44,043 nt of DNA from an uncultured Eubacteriales bacterium (lineage in GTDB: Bacteria; Bacillota; Clostridia; Christensenellales; Aristaeellaceae), in assembly GCA_902777335.1 (NCBI GenBank), contig CACYTF010000022.1:1-44043 (forward strand), given 5' to 3'. Each line of letters starts with the position of its first letter. Position 1 is the stretch's first letter. Shown here in pieces: positions 1-7,997 of this stretch. The position numbers were made by a program, and so were the translations under genes. The notes under the pieces were generated by a model that was not told where the DNA came from, did not search any database, and saw nothing but the letters and a program-made list of their open reading frames with translations.

Positions 1-260
1 TTCGCGCCAGCTCTCCCCGTCACCGGGGCGAGCCAAGGCTACCGCGTGCAGGTGCTAACCTCGAACTCTGTACTATGCCGTCACCGGGGCGAGCCAAGGC
101 TGACGCGCGCAGGTGCTAACCTCGAACTCTGCGCTATGCCGTCACCGGGGCGTGCCAAGGCTACCGCGCGGGTGCGCTTACCTCGAACTCCGCGCTATCC
201 CGTTCCCAGGACACGCCAAGGCTGCCGCGCGTAAGTGCCAAACTCGAACACTGCGCTATC
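1..260 (+). repeat. 61-bp tandem repeat array (about 4 copies)
   Basis: Four consecutive units start at 17, 78, 139 and 200, so the period is exactly 61 bp. Each begins with a short hairpin-forming block (CCGTCACCGGGGCGAGCC in units 1 and 2) followed by a variable core carrying GTGCTAACCTCGAA or a variant. Units 1-3 are close; unit 4 has diverged. Bases 1-16 match sequence flanking a related single copy at 25235-25286, so the repeat continues left of the window. The last unit ends three bases before the stop codon of the kinase gene at 263. Short ORFs in the array show no family features and are treated as chance. Confidence 0.85.
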
Positions 261-262
261 CC

Positions 263-2638
263 CTATTCCGGCAAAAACTCCATGATCTCTTCGTCGTCCT
301 GCTGCGCATCGGGCAATGGGATGACCGAACGAATCGCGGCGACCGTGGCGCTGTATTGCTCCAACAATCGCTGATGGTCTGTTTGATGCGCGGCGAGGTC
401 GCCCGCGTCCGCCGCCGCTTCCAGTTCCGCGGCGATGTCGGAAAGCGCCGTCGCGCCGATCGTCTTGGACGCGCTCTTGACCGTGTGCGCCAGGATCGCG
501 TATGCCTTCCGGTCGCCCGCGTCATAGTGCCTCACGAGGTCCTCCGCCCGCGCCCCGGCGCATTGCAAGTAATCCTGAAGCAGAGATCGATAGAGTTCCT
601 CGTCGCCCTGGCAATAGCCGAGGCCGATCCCGGGGTCGATGCCCGCCGCGCGCAGCGGGGCATAGTCGTTCGCGCCGACCGCATCGTCCATCGTGACAGC
701 CGCCGCCGCAGGCTCATCCCCGCCCTTCACCATGCGCACCTTTTCGCCCGGAAGGTATTTCAGAATCACCCGCTCCAGCGTCCGGCTGTTGACGGGCTTT
801 GAGAGGTAATCCGCAAACCCGTCGCTCAGATACCGTTCCCGCGCGCCGACGACCGCGTCCGCCGTCAGGCAGATGACCGGCGTTTCCCGGTTCAGGCTCT
901 CCGCCCGCGCCCGGATCAAACGCAGGGTCTCGGTGCCGTTCATCCCGGGCATGCGCTGATCCATCAAAATCACGTCATAGGCATTTTCGTCCGCCAGCGC
1001 CACCGCGTCCGCGCCGCTGATCGCCGTGTCGATCTGCATTTCCGTCTTTTTCAGCAGATTGACCACCACGTTCAGATTCATCTGCGTGTCGTCCACGATC
1101 AGTACGCGGGCATCCGGCGCGTGGAAGGCCTCCCGATAGGGCACGACCGCCTGCACGTTGGCCTCGAAGCGCTTCCTGTAATCCCCCATCGGCGCGTCGT
1201 CCGCGATGCCCTGGGGAATTTCGACCGTAAAGACGGAGCCGACGCCGTAGGTGCTCCGGACGGATATGCTGCCGCTCATCATGTCCAGCAGCCGCTTGGT
1301 GATGACCAGCCCGAGCCCGGTGCCCTCCACGGTGCTGTTGCGCTGCATATCCAGGCGCTCGAAGCGGGTAAACAGCTTCCCCTCGTCCTCCGGCCGGATG
1401 CCGATGCCCGTGTCCTCCACGGCAGCCGTCAGCAGAAGCCGCCCGTCTCCCTGCCGCGCACCGCGAACCGTCAGCCGAACGCTCCCCTGCTCCGTGTACT
1501 TGACGGCGTTGTTGAGCAGGTTCGTCAGAACCTGTCTCAGCCGCACCTCGTCGCCCCGCAGATGGTCCGGGAGCGCTTCGTCCACGTCGATGACGAACGC
1601 CAGCGCCTTGTCCTGCGCCTTGAAGAAGAACATGTTGCTCAGATCGTTGAGGACGGAGCTGAGCTGGTAGACCGCCTCCTGCAACTCCATGCGCCCCGCC
1701 TCGATTTTGGAGAAATCGAGTATGTCGTTGATGATGGCCAGCAGGTTGTGACCGGCGTTCTTCACGTCCTCCGCGTAAATGCCGATGTTCTTCAGCGCCT
1801 CCCGCACCGGCGGCGCGCTGCCCTCGGCGTGGCTCTGCGCCCGATGGCCCTCCCGCAAAATCATCTCGTTCATGCCCAGCACCGCGTTGATGGGGGTGCG
1901 GATCTCGTGGGACATGTTCGCCAGAAAGTCGCTCTTCGCGCGGTTGGAGCTCTCGGCCCGCACCTTTTCCTCCAGCAGTCTGGCCTGCATCTGCACAAAC
2001 GGCCGCACGGTGATCATGGAGAGCACCGCCGCGACCAGCAGCGACAGCAGCAGTATGGCAAAGTAGGTGCCCACGGTGGAGAGCGTCTGGGCGGACAGCT
2101 GGGCTTCAAACCATTCGGCGGAAAAATCCACCGCGATGATGCCCGCCACATGGCCGGAGGAATCGAACACGGGGCTGTAGGCGCTGTAAAACTTGCCCCA
2201 GGCGTCCGAATAGGGAACCTCGTCCACCGCCGCCGTTCCGCGCCCGGCGCTGGCCAGCGCCTCCGTGTACTTCACGCTGTCGCCGAAGCTGGCCGGCGTG
2301 TACAGGTCCAGGTCCATGGTGAATATGAACTGCCCGTCCTCCGCCTGCCGGATGCAGTAGACGTATTCAAGCTCCACGTTGTCGCGGAACACCGCCAGCG
2401 TATCGTAGATCTTTTCATACTCGGCGCTCCCGGTGTCCGCCGCCGTCAGGGACTTCAGCACATCGCCGTTGACCGAACCGGAGGCGCAGTTCGCGATATC
2501 CAGCATCCGCTGCTGTATGGCCCGGCGGATGCCGATCCTGGCCCGGTAGACGGAGACCGTGCAGAAGAGTATGCTGGAGATGAGCAGTATGACCTCCACC
2601 ATCAATATGATCTTCGTGGACAGATTCTTCTTCGACAT
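263..2638 (-). CDS. Hybrid sensor histidine kinase (Cache-like sensor, HK-REC-Hpt)
   Basis: This is a 791-residue membrane sensor kinase with an internal phosphorelay. TM1 lies at about residues 8-30, an extracytoplasmic Cache-like sensor at 31-190, and TM2 at 191-215. The H-box is NMSHEIRTPINAVLG (His244), followed by HATPase_c at about 345-477 with GTGLGL. A receiver domain at about 510-625 carries phospho-Asp560 (ILMDQRMPGMNG). A C-terminal Hpt domain carries His718 (AHTVKSAS). The start is ATG at 2638, preceded by GGGGGAGG; an in-frame ATG at 2692 lies inside the upstream gene and is rejected. It is the last gene of the operon, 19 bp after the previous stop. It ends in an acidic tail, EEIMEFLPE, shared in form with the two kinases upstream. 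The ligand is unknown. Confidence 0.93.
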   Translation of the reverse strand: MSKKNLSTKIILMVEVILLISSILFCTVSVYRARIGIRRAIQQRMLDIANCASGSVNGDVLKSLTAADTGSAEYEKIYDTLAVFRDNVELEYVYCIRQAEDGQFIFTMDLDLYTPASFGDSVKYTEALASAGRGTAAVDEVPYSDAWGKFYSAYSPVFDSSGHVAGIIAVDFSAEWFEAQLSAQTLSTVGTYFAILLLSLLVAAVLSMITVRPFVQMQARLLEEKVRAESSNRAKSDFLANMSHEIRTPINAVLGMNEMILREGHRAQSHAEGSAPPVREALKNIGIYAEDVKNAGHNLLAIINDILDFSKIEAGRMELQEAVYQLSSVLNDLSNMFFFKAQDKALAFVIDVDEALPDHLRGDEVRLRQVLTNLLNNAVKYTEQGSVRLTVRGARQGDGRLLLTAAVEDTGIGIRPEDEGKLFTRFERLDMQRNSTVEGTGLGLVITKRLLDMMSGSISVRSTYGVGSVFTVEIPQGIADDAPMGDYRKRFEANVQAVVPYREAFHAPDARVLIVDDTQMNLNVVVNLLKKTEMQIDTAISGADAVALADENAYDVILMDQRMPGMNGTETLRLIRARAESLNRETPVICLTADAVVGARERYLSDGFADYLSKPVNSRTLERVILKYLPGEKVRMVKGGDEPAAAAVTMDDAVGANDYAPLRAAGIDPGIGLGYCQGDEELYRSLLQDYLQCAGARAEDLVRHYDAGDRKAYAILAHTVKSASKTIGATALSDIAAELEAAADAGDLAAHQTDHQRLLEQYSATVAAIRSVIPLPDAQQDDEEIMEFLPE

Positions 2639-2657
2639 CACGGCGCGCCTCCCCCCA

Positions 2658-5363
2658 TCATTCCGGCGGGAATTCGATGATCTCAGCCTCATCCGGCCAT
2701 TCGTGCGCAGGAGAGATCACGGAACGTATGGCCTCGGCAACCGCTTCGTACCGATCGATCAGGCGCCGGTGGCTGCCTTCGACGGCGGCGCGGTCGCCGG
2801 CGTCCGCGTCCTTCTCCAGGCCGGCGGCGATGTCCGACAGCGCCACGGCCCCGATCGTCCTTGAGGTGCTCTTGACGGCGTGCACCGCCGTGGCATAGGC
2901 CTTCCAGTCCCGTTCCTCGAAGCGCTTGATGAGGCCGCGCAGCTTCTCCGCCGCGCTCTGGGCGTATTCCGCCAGCAACGAACGGTACAGCGCGTCATCC
3001 ATCTGGCAGTATCTGAGGCCCACCTCCGGCTCGATGCCCGCCTCGCGCAGCGGCGCGTAGGCGTCCCGCCCGCGGGGGTCAAGCTGCTTTGCCGGGCCGT
3101 CCGTTCCGGACACGGGAATGACCTTCTCCGCCGGCAGATAGGCCATCAGCATGCGCTCCAACGCCTGGCTGTCGATGGGCTTGGTCAGGTAATCCGAGAA
3201 GCCGCCCGCGATGTAGCGCTCCTTCGCGCCGACGACCGCGTCGGCCGTCAGGCAGATGACCGGGGTGTTCCGGTTCGCGCCGTCCGCCTGGGCGCGGATG
3301 CGGCGCAGCGCCTCGGTGCCGTCCATCCTCGGCATGCGCTGGTCCATCAGGATCAGGTCGTAGGGCCTGGCCGCCGCCAGGGCGATGGCCTCCTCGCCGC
3401 CCGTGGCCGTGTCGATCTGTATCTGCGTGCCCTTCAGCAGGCCCACGGCGACGGTCAGGTTCATCCGCGTGTCGTCCACGATCAGCACGTGGGCCTCCGG
3501 CGCCCGGAAGTTCTCGTGGTAGTCCGCCGGCGCCGGCGCGTGCATGCCAACCCCCTTTCGGAAGTCTCCCACCGGTTCGAGCGATACGATCTTCTGCGGA
3601 ATGGTCACCGTGAACACGGAGCCCCGGCCGTACTCGCTCTTCACCTCGATGCCGCCGCCCATCATATCCAGCAGCCGGTGCGTGATGGCGAGCCCCAGGC
3701 CGGTGCCCTCCACGGTGCTGTTCTGCTCCAGGTCCAGGCGCTGGAACTTGTCGAACATCTTGTCCACATCCTCCGGCCGGATGCCCACGCCCGTATCCTG
3801 CACGGTAATGAGGAGGCGAACCGTCTGCCCGACCGCCGCGCCCGGCATTTCGCCGCGCAGCGTCAGCCGGACGAAGCCCTGCTCGGTGTACTTCACGGCG
3901 TTGTTGAGTATATTGGTGATGATCTGGCGCACCCGCACCTCGTCGCCATACAGGCGGTCCGGGAGCGCCTCGTCCACGTCGATGCTGAAATCCAGTCCCT
4001 TTTCGCGGGCCTTGAAGAAGATCATGTTGTTCAGGTCGTTGAGCATGGCGCTGATCCGGTATTCGCCCTCGACGATGTCCATCTTCCCCGCCTCGATCTT
4101 CGAGAGGTCGAGTATGTCGTTGATGATGGCCAGCAGGTTGTTCCCCGCGCTCTCAATGTTGCGGGCGCAGGCGGTGATGCCGGCAAACGCGTCCCGGACT
4201 TCGGGAACGGCGGCCTCCGCGCCCCGCGCCCGGGCGCTTTCCCGCAATATCATCTCATTCATGCCCAGCACGGCGTTGATGGGTGTGCGTATCTCGTGGG
4301 ACATCTCCGCCAGGAAGCTGCTCTTGGCCTGGTTGGCCCGGTCGGCGGCTTCCTTCTCCAGCTTCAGCGCCCGGGCCTCGTAGGCCTGCTTCTGCTCCTC
4401 GGCCCGCATTTCCTCGATGCGGCGGGAATAGTTCTGCTCGTTTCTGTGCCCGATCAGGTAGAAGAGCGCGATCAGCGCGAATATGACGATGCAGATCGCG
4501 ACGTTGACGACCGTCTGCTGCCGGGCCTCGGCGAACAGCTCCCGATTGCCGACCATGATGACCACATACCACTGGTTCGCGATCTCCTTGACGAACACCG
4601 TCTGTTTTTCGCCGCCCACCGTCATCTCGAAGATGCCGTTCTGCTTTTCCAGTATCGCGTCCAGCAGCGCGCGATGCTCCGCGTCCTCCGTCAGGTTGCG
4701 TCCCTTCTGGTCCTCGTCCCGATGGGCGATGATCATGCCGTCCTGGTTGACCACAAAGCCATAGCCCTTTTCCATGATGTGCAGATCGGTGACGATCTCC
4801 TGGATGTGATTCATCGTGAGGTCGATGGAGATCACGTCGGTCCCGTTGGAGAGCATGCGGCAGATGGAGATGACGATGTCGTTGGTCTGGGCGTCCACAT
4901 AGGGGGGCACGATGATGATCTCTCCCTGGGCGTCAATGGCGATCTTGTACCAGTCCCGCTGGGTCGGGTCATAGCCCTCCGGCGGCACCCAGGCCAGTCC
5001 GTCCAGATACTCGCCCTGCACATAGCCGTAGAGGCCGGTGATGTTCGCGTCATAATGCTCCTTCTGGCGGTCCGTCTCCTCCATGATGTAGTCCAGTATG
5101 TACTGGTTGGACGCGCCGTTGCGGATCATGTAATCCACCGTGTCCGCCGAAACCCACAGCGCGCTCTTGGTCCGCTCCAGATAGTTCTCGAGCTGCGCCG
5201 CCACGCCGGAGATCCTGTCCTCTCCCATCTCGTGGATATTGCCCGTCGCCACATCCTGTATGACGCGGGAGGTGTACAGCACCATCACCACCATCAGGCA
5301 GAATATGACGATCATCGGCACGAACAGGTTGAACCTGCCCTTCTCTGTGGCGCGCCTCTTCAT
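2658..5363 (-). CDS. Hybrid sensor histidine kinase (dCache-like sensor, HK-REC-Hpt)
   Basis: This 901-residue paralogue of the neighbouring kinases has TM1 at about 13-32 and a large double-Cache-like extracellular domain at about 35-280. That domain contains the Cache hallmarks DPTQRDWYK and a distal segment reading YGFVVNQDGMIIAHRD. TM2 is at about 285-305, followed by a coiled linker. The H-box has His356 (EMSHEIRTPINAVLG), then HATPase_c (GTGLGL), REC with phospho-Asp674 (ILMDQRMPRMDG) and Hpt with His828 (VHAVKSTS). The start ATG at 5363 has GGAGGGGG upstream and lies 4 bp from the preceding stop at 5368, so translation is probably coupled. The C-terminus reads EAEIIEFPPE. dCache domains commonly bind amino acids, amines or organic acids; the ligand here cannot be read from sequence. 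Confidence 0.93.
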   Translation of the reverse strand: MKRRATEKGRFNLFVPMIVIFCLMVVMVLYTSRVIQDVATGNIHEMGEDRISGVAAQLENYLERTKSALWVSADTVDYMIRNGASNQYILDYIMEETDRQKEHYDANITGLYGYVQGEYLDGLAWVPPEGYDPTQRDWYKIAIDAQGEIIIVPPYVDAQTNDIVISICRMLSNGTDVISIDLTMNHIQEIVTDLHIMEKGYGFVVNQDGMIIAHRDEDQKGRNLTEDAEHRALLDAILEKQNGIFEMTVGGEKQTVFVKEIANQWYVVIMVGNRELFAEARQQTVVNVAICIVIFALIALFYLIGHRNEQNYSRRIEEMRAEEQKQAYEARALKLEKEAADRANQAKSSFLAEMSHEIRTPINAVLGMNEMILRESARARGAEAAVPEVRDAFAGITACARNIESAGNNLLAIINDILDLSKIEAGKMDIVEGEYRISAMLNDLNNMIFFKAREKGLDFSIDVDEALPDRLYGDEVRVRQIITNILNNAVKYTEQGFVRLTLRGEMPGAAVGQTVRLLITVQDTGVGIRPEDVDKMFDKFQRLDLEQNSTVEGTGLGLAITHRLLDMMGGGIEVKSEYGRGSVFTVTIPQKIVSLEPVGDFRKGVGMHAPAPADYHENFRAPEAHVLIVDDTRMNLTVAVGLLKGTQIQIDTATGGEEAIALAAARPYDLILMDQRMPRMDGTEALRRIRAQADGANRNTPVICLTADAVVGAKERYIAGGFSDYLTKPIDSQALERMLMAYLPAEKVIPVSGTDGPAKQLDPRGRDAYAPLREAGIEPEVGLRYCQMDDALYRSLLAEYAQSAAEKLRGLIKRFEERDWKAYATAVHAVKSTSRTIGAVALSDIAAGLEKDADAGDRAAVEGSHRRLIDRYEAVAEAIRSVISPAHEWPDEAEIIEFPPE

Positions 5364-5367
5364 GCCA

Positions 5368-7995
5368 TCATTCCCCCTCCGGCAGAAACTCAAGTATCTC
5401 GTCGTCCGCCGCCGAACGGGCCTGCGTCCCCAGGGCTCCTTCGATGAGCCCGGCCAGCGCCGAATAGCGTGCGATCATGTCGTCGTGCGCCTGCGACAGG
5501 ACCTCCGTCTGCCCCGCGTCCGCCGCCGCCTCCAGCCGCCCGGCCGTCTCCGAGAGCGCCGCGGCCCCGATCATGCGGGAGGTGCTCTTCAGCGCGTGCG
5601 CGTGGACGGCGTAGTTCTTCCAGTCCCCGGCGTCCCGGCATTCGCCCAGCGCGCGCGCCCTTTCCTGGGCGCCGCCGGCGTACTCCTTGAGCAGCGTCCG
5701 GTACATCTGCACGTCGCCCCCGCTGTATCGCATGCCGGCCTGCGTATCGACGCCCGCGGCGCGCAGGGCCTCCACAAGATCGTCCCGAAGCCCGTCCTCC
5801 GCCTCGCGTCCGGCCGGCTGCTCCGCTTCCACGGCCCGCACCTTCCCGGCGGGCAGGTGCTTGATCAGCGCCTGCTCCAGGGCGCGGCTGTCGATGGGCT
5901 TTGTCAGGTAATCGGTGAAGCCCTCCGCCAGATAGCGCTCCCGCGCGCCGCTCACGGCATCGGCGGTCAGGCAGATGAAAGGCGTTTCACGGTTGAGGCC
6001 GTCTGTCTGTTCGCGGATGCGGCGCATGGCCTGAGTGCCGTCCATCCCCGGCATGCGCTGGTCCATCAGGATCAGGTCGTAGCGCCGGGACCGGGAGAGC
6101 CTGACGGCCTCCTCGCCGCTGTCGGCCGTGTCGATGCCGATGCCCGTCTTTTTCAGCAGATTGACGACCACCGTCAGATTCATCCGGGTGTCGTCCACCA
6201 CCAGTATGCGCGCCTGAGGCGCGTGGAAGGATTCCTGATAGACCGCCGTCTCCTCCTGGGCCCGCATGAACTTTTCCCGGAAGTTGCCGATGGGCTCCGT
6301 GCCGACGGCCTTCTGGGGCAGCACGATCGTAAAGGCGGAGCCCTCGCCGTACACGCTCCGCACGTCGATGCTTCCGCCCATCCTGTCCAGGAGGCTGCGG
6401 GTGATGGCAAGGCCCAGGCCCGTGCCCTCCACCGTGCTGTTGTGGGGCAGATCGGCCCTCTCAAACTTTTCAAACAGTCGCCCGATGTCCTCCTGCCGGA
6501 TGCCGACGCCGGTGTCCTCCACCACGATCTTCAGGTCGATCGCGCCGCCCGGGCGCGCCGCGTCCCTCCAGGTACCGCAGACGGTCAGGGACACGCTCCC
6601 CTCCCGGGTGTACTTCACGGCATTGTTCAGCACGTTGGTGACGATCTGCCGCACGCGCACCTCGTCTCCGTACAGGCAGTCCGGCAGGGTGTCGTCCACT
6701 TGGATTCGGAAGTCCAGCCCCTTGTCCCGGGCCTTGAAGGCGATCATATTGCTGACGTCGTTGAGCACGGAGCTCAGCCTGTACTGACCCTCCGCGATCT
6801 CCAGCTTGCCCGCCTCGATCTTGGAGAAATCGAGTATGTCGTTGATGATGGAGAGCAGGTTGTTCCCGGCGCTGCGGATGTTCACGGCGTAATCGCAAAT
6901 GTCGGCAAAGACGCCCTGGACGGCTTCACGCGGCTCCGGCAGCGCGTCCCGGGCCTGCCGGCTCTCCCGCAGTATGATCTCGTTCATGCCCAGAACCGCG
7001 TTGATGGGCGTTCGGATCTCGTGGGACATGTTCGCCAGGAACTCGCTCTTGGCCGCGTTGGAATGCTCGGCGATCTGCCGCGCCTCGCTCAGCGCGTTGT
7101 TCTCCGCCACCTTCTCCGAGAAGCGCACCACATAGATGATCGCCAGGGCAAAGGCCACCAGAAACAGCGATATGACGAACAGCACCACGTGGATGATGCC
7201 GTACAGGTTGCTCTCCGAGGCCTGCTGCAGCCCCGCGCGCATCGTATCGCGCATCCAGACGCCCAGCATGACGCCGCCGACGCTGCAGACGAGCACGACG
7301 GCGAAGTACACCGCCTTGAGGATCATCTGGTACCTGCGGATCATGCCGTCCCGCACGGGGCTGCGTTCGGACCTGTACGTCAGCGCCAGCGCCCACGTCA
7401 GGGACAGGAAGACCACGCTGTCGAGGAAGGACAGGGGGTAGTACATCGTACCGATGGGCGCGGCAAAGCAGGACGATGTCCACATGCCGTATTCGAGGCA
7501 CACGTACACAAGCGCCACCATCGCCACATAGGGCCGGGCGGCGCCGCGCTTCCGGTTTCTTCGATACCAGAGTATGCTCTGCAGGCTGAAACAGGCGACG
7601 GCGGTCGTGGTGGAGACCTGAAGGAGGTTGTTCAACACGCCGCCGTATTGCAGGTAGAGGGTGAGCTGCCAGGCGTTCAGCGGCACCGGCAGCAGCATCA
7701 GCGGATGGAAGAATCGCCGGGATTCGGCGCATCGCATGTGAAGCACCAGCAGCAGCAAAAACACAAACGCCACGTTCCAGCCCATATAGGAGAACAGGTT
7801 GGACACATTGGGGTAGTCGCCCATGATGACCAGGTAGGCCGTCCAGTAGTAGCTGCTCATCAGGCTGCACAGGAAGACCGCCGTCGCGTAAACCCAGCCC
7901 TTCTGCTTTCCGCTGATGTATTGAAACAGGCAGAGCAGGAGGGCGATCAGACACGCTAAAAGCTGTACGATATTTTCCGCGTATTCCAAAAACAT
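5368..7995 (-). CDS. Hybrid sensor histidine kinase (multi-TM sensor, HK-REC-Hpt)
   Basis: This 875-residue kinase has an N-terminal half (about residues 8-290) made of roughly eight hydrophobic segments with short loops, so it senses within or through the membrane rather than with a large external domain. I do not recognise the membrane domain family. Then follow the H-box with His325 (NMSHEIRTPINAVLG), HATPase_c (GTGLGL), REC with phospho-Asp645 (ILMDQRMPGMDG) and Hpt with His800 (AHALKSTS). The ATG at 7995 lies 2 bp after the upstream stop, with AAAGGAAAA as a weak ribosome site inside the previous gene, which suggests translational coupling. The tail ADDEILEFLPEGE resembles those of the two downstream kinases. 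The catalytic halves of all three are clearly duplicated from one ancestor. Confidence 0.92.
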   Translation of the reverse strand: MFLEYAENIVQLLACLIALLLCLFQYISGKQKGWVYATAVFLCSLMSSYYWTAYLVIMGDYPNVSNLFSYMGWNVAFVFLLLLVLHMRCAESRRFFHPLMLLPVPLNAWQLTLYLQYGGVLNNLLQVSTTTAVACFSLQSILWYRRNRKRGAARPYVAMVALVYVCLEYGMWTSSCFAAPIGTMYYPLSFLDSVVFLSLTWALALTYRSERSPVRDGMIRRYQMILKAVYFAVVLVCSVGGVMLGVWMRDTMRAGLQQASESNLYGIIHVVLFVISLFLVAFALAIIYVVRFSEKVAENNALSEARQIAEHSNAAKSEFLANMSHEIRTPINAVLGMNEIILRESRQARDALPEPREAVQGVFADICDYAVNIRSAGNNLLSIINDILDFSKIEAGKLEIAEGQYRLSSVLNDVSNMIAFKARDKGLDFRIQVDDTLPDCLYGDEVRVRQIVTNVLNNAVKYTREGSVSLTVCGTWRDAARPGGAIDLKIVVEDTGVGIRQEDIGRLFEKFERADLPHNSTVEGTGLGLAITRSLLDRMGGSIDVRSVYGEGSAFTIVLPQKAVGTEPIGNFREKFMRAQEETAVYQESFHAPQARILVVDDTRMNLTVVVNLLKKTGIGIDTADSGEEAVRLSRSRRYDLILMDQRMPGMDGTQAMRRIREQTDGLNRETPFICLTADAVSGARERYLAEGFTDYLTKPIDSRALEQALIKHLPAGKVRAVEAEQPAGREAEDGLRDDLVEALRAAGVDTQAGMRYSGGDVQMYRTLLKEYAGGAQERARALGECRDAGDWKNYAVHAHALKSTSRMIGAAALSETAGRLEAAADAGQTEVLSQAHDDMIARYSALAGLIEGALGTQARSAADDEILEFLPEGE

Positions 7996-7997
7996 AG

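Noticed and set aside
1..260. Possible CRISPR array
   Set aside because: Units are contiguous 61-bp repeats without unique spacers, and copies diverge progressively. No cas genes are present.
2880..5447. Long plus-strand open frame (855 codons) opposite the dCache kinase, and similar long antisense frames at 13838-16069, 16747-19131 and 39647-43210
   Set aside because: They lie antisense to well-supported genes, have His/Arg/Val/Gln-rich low-information translations, no family motifs and no ribosome sites. GC-rich third positions produce such frames.
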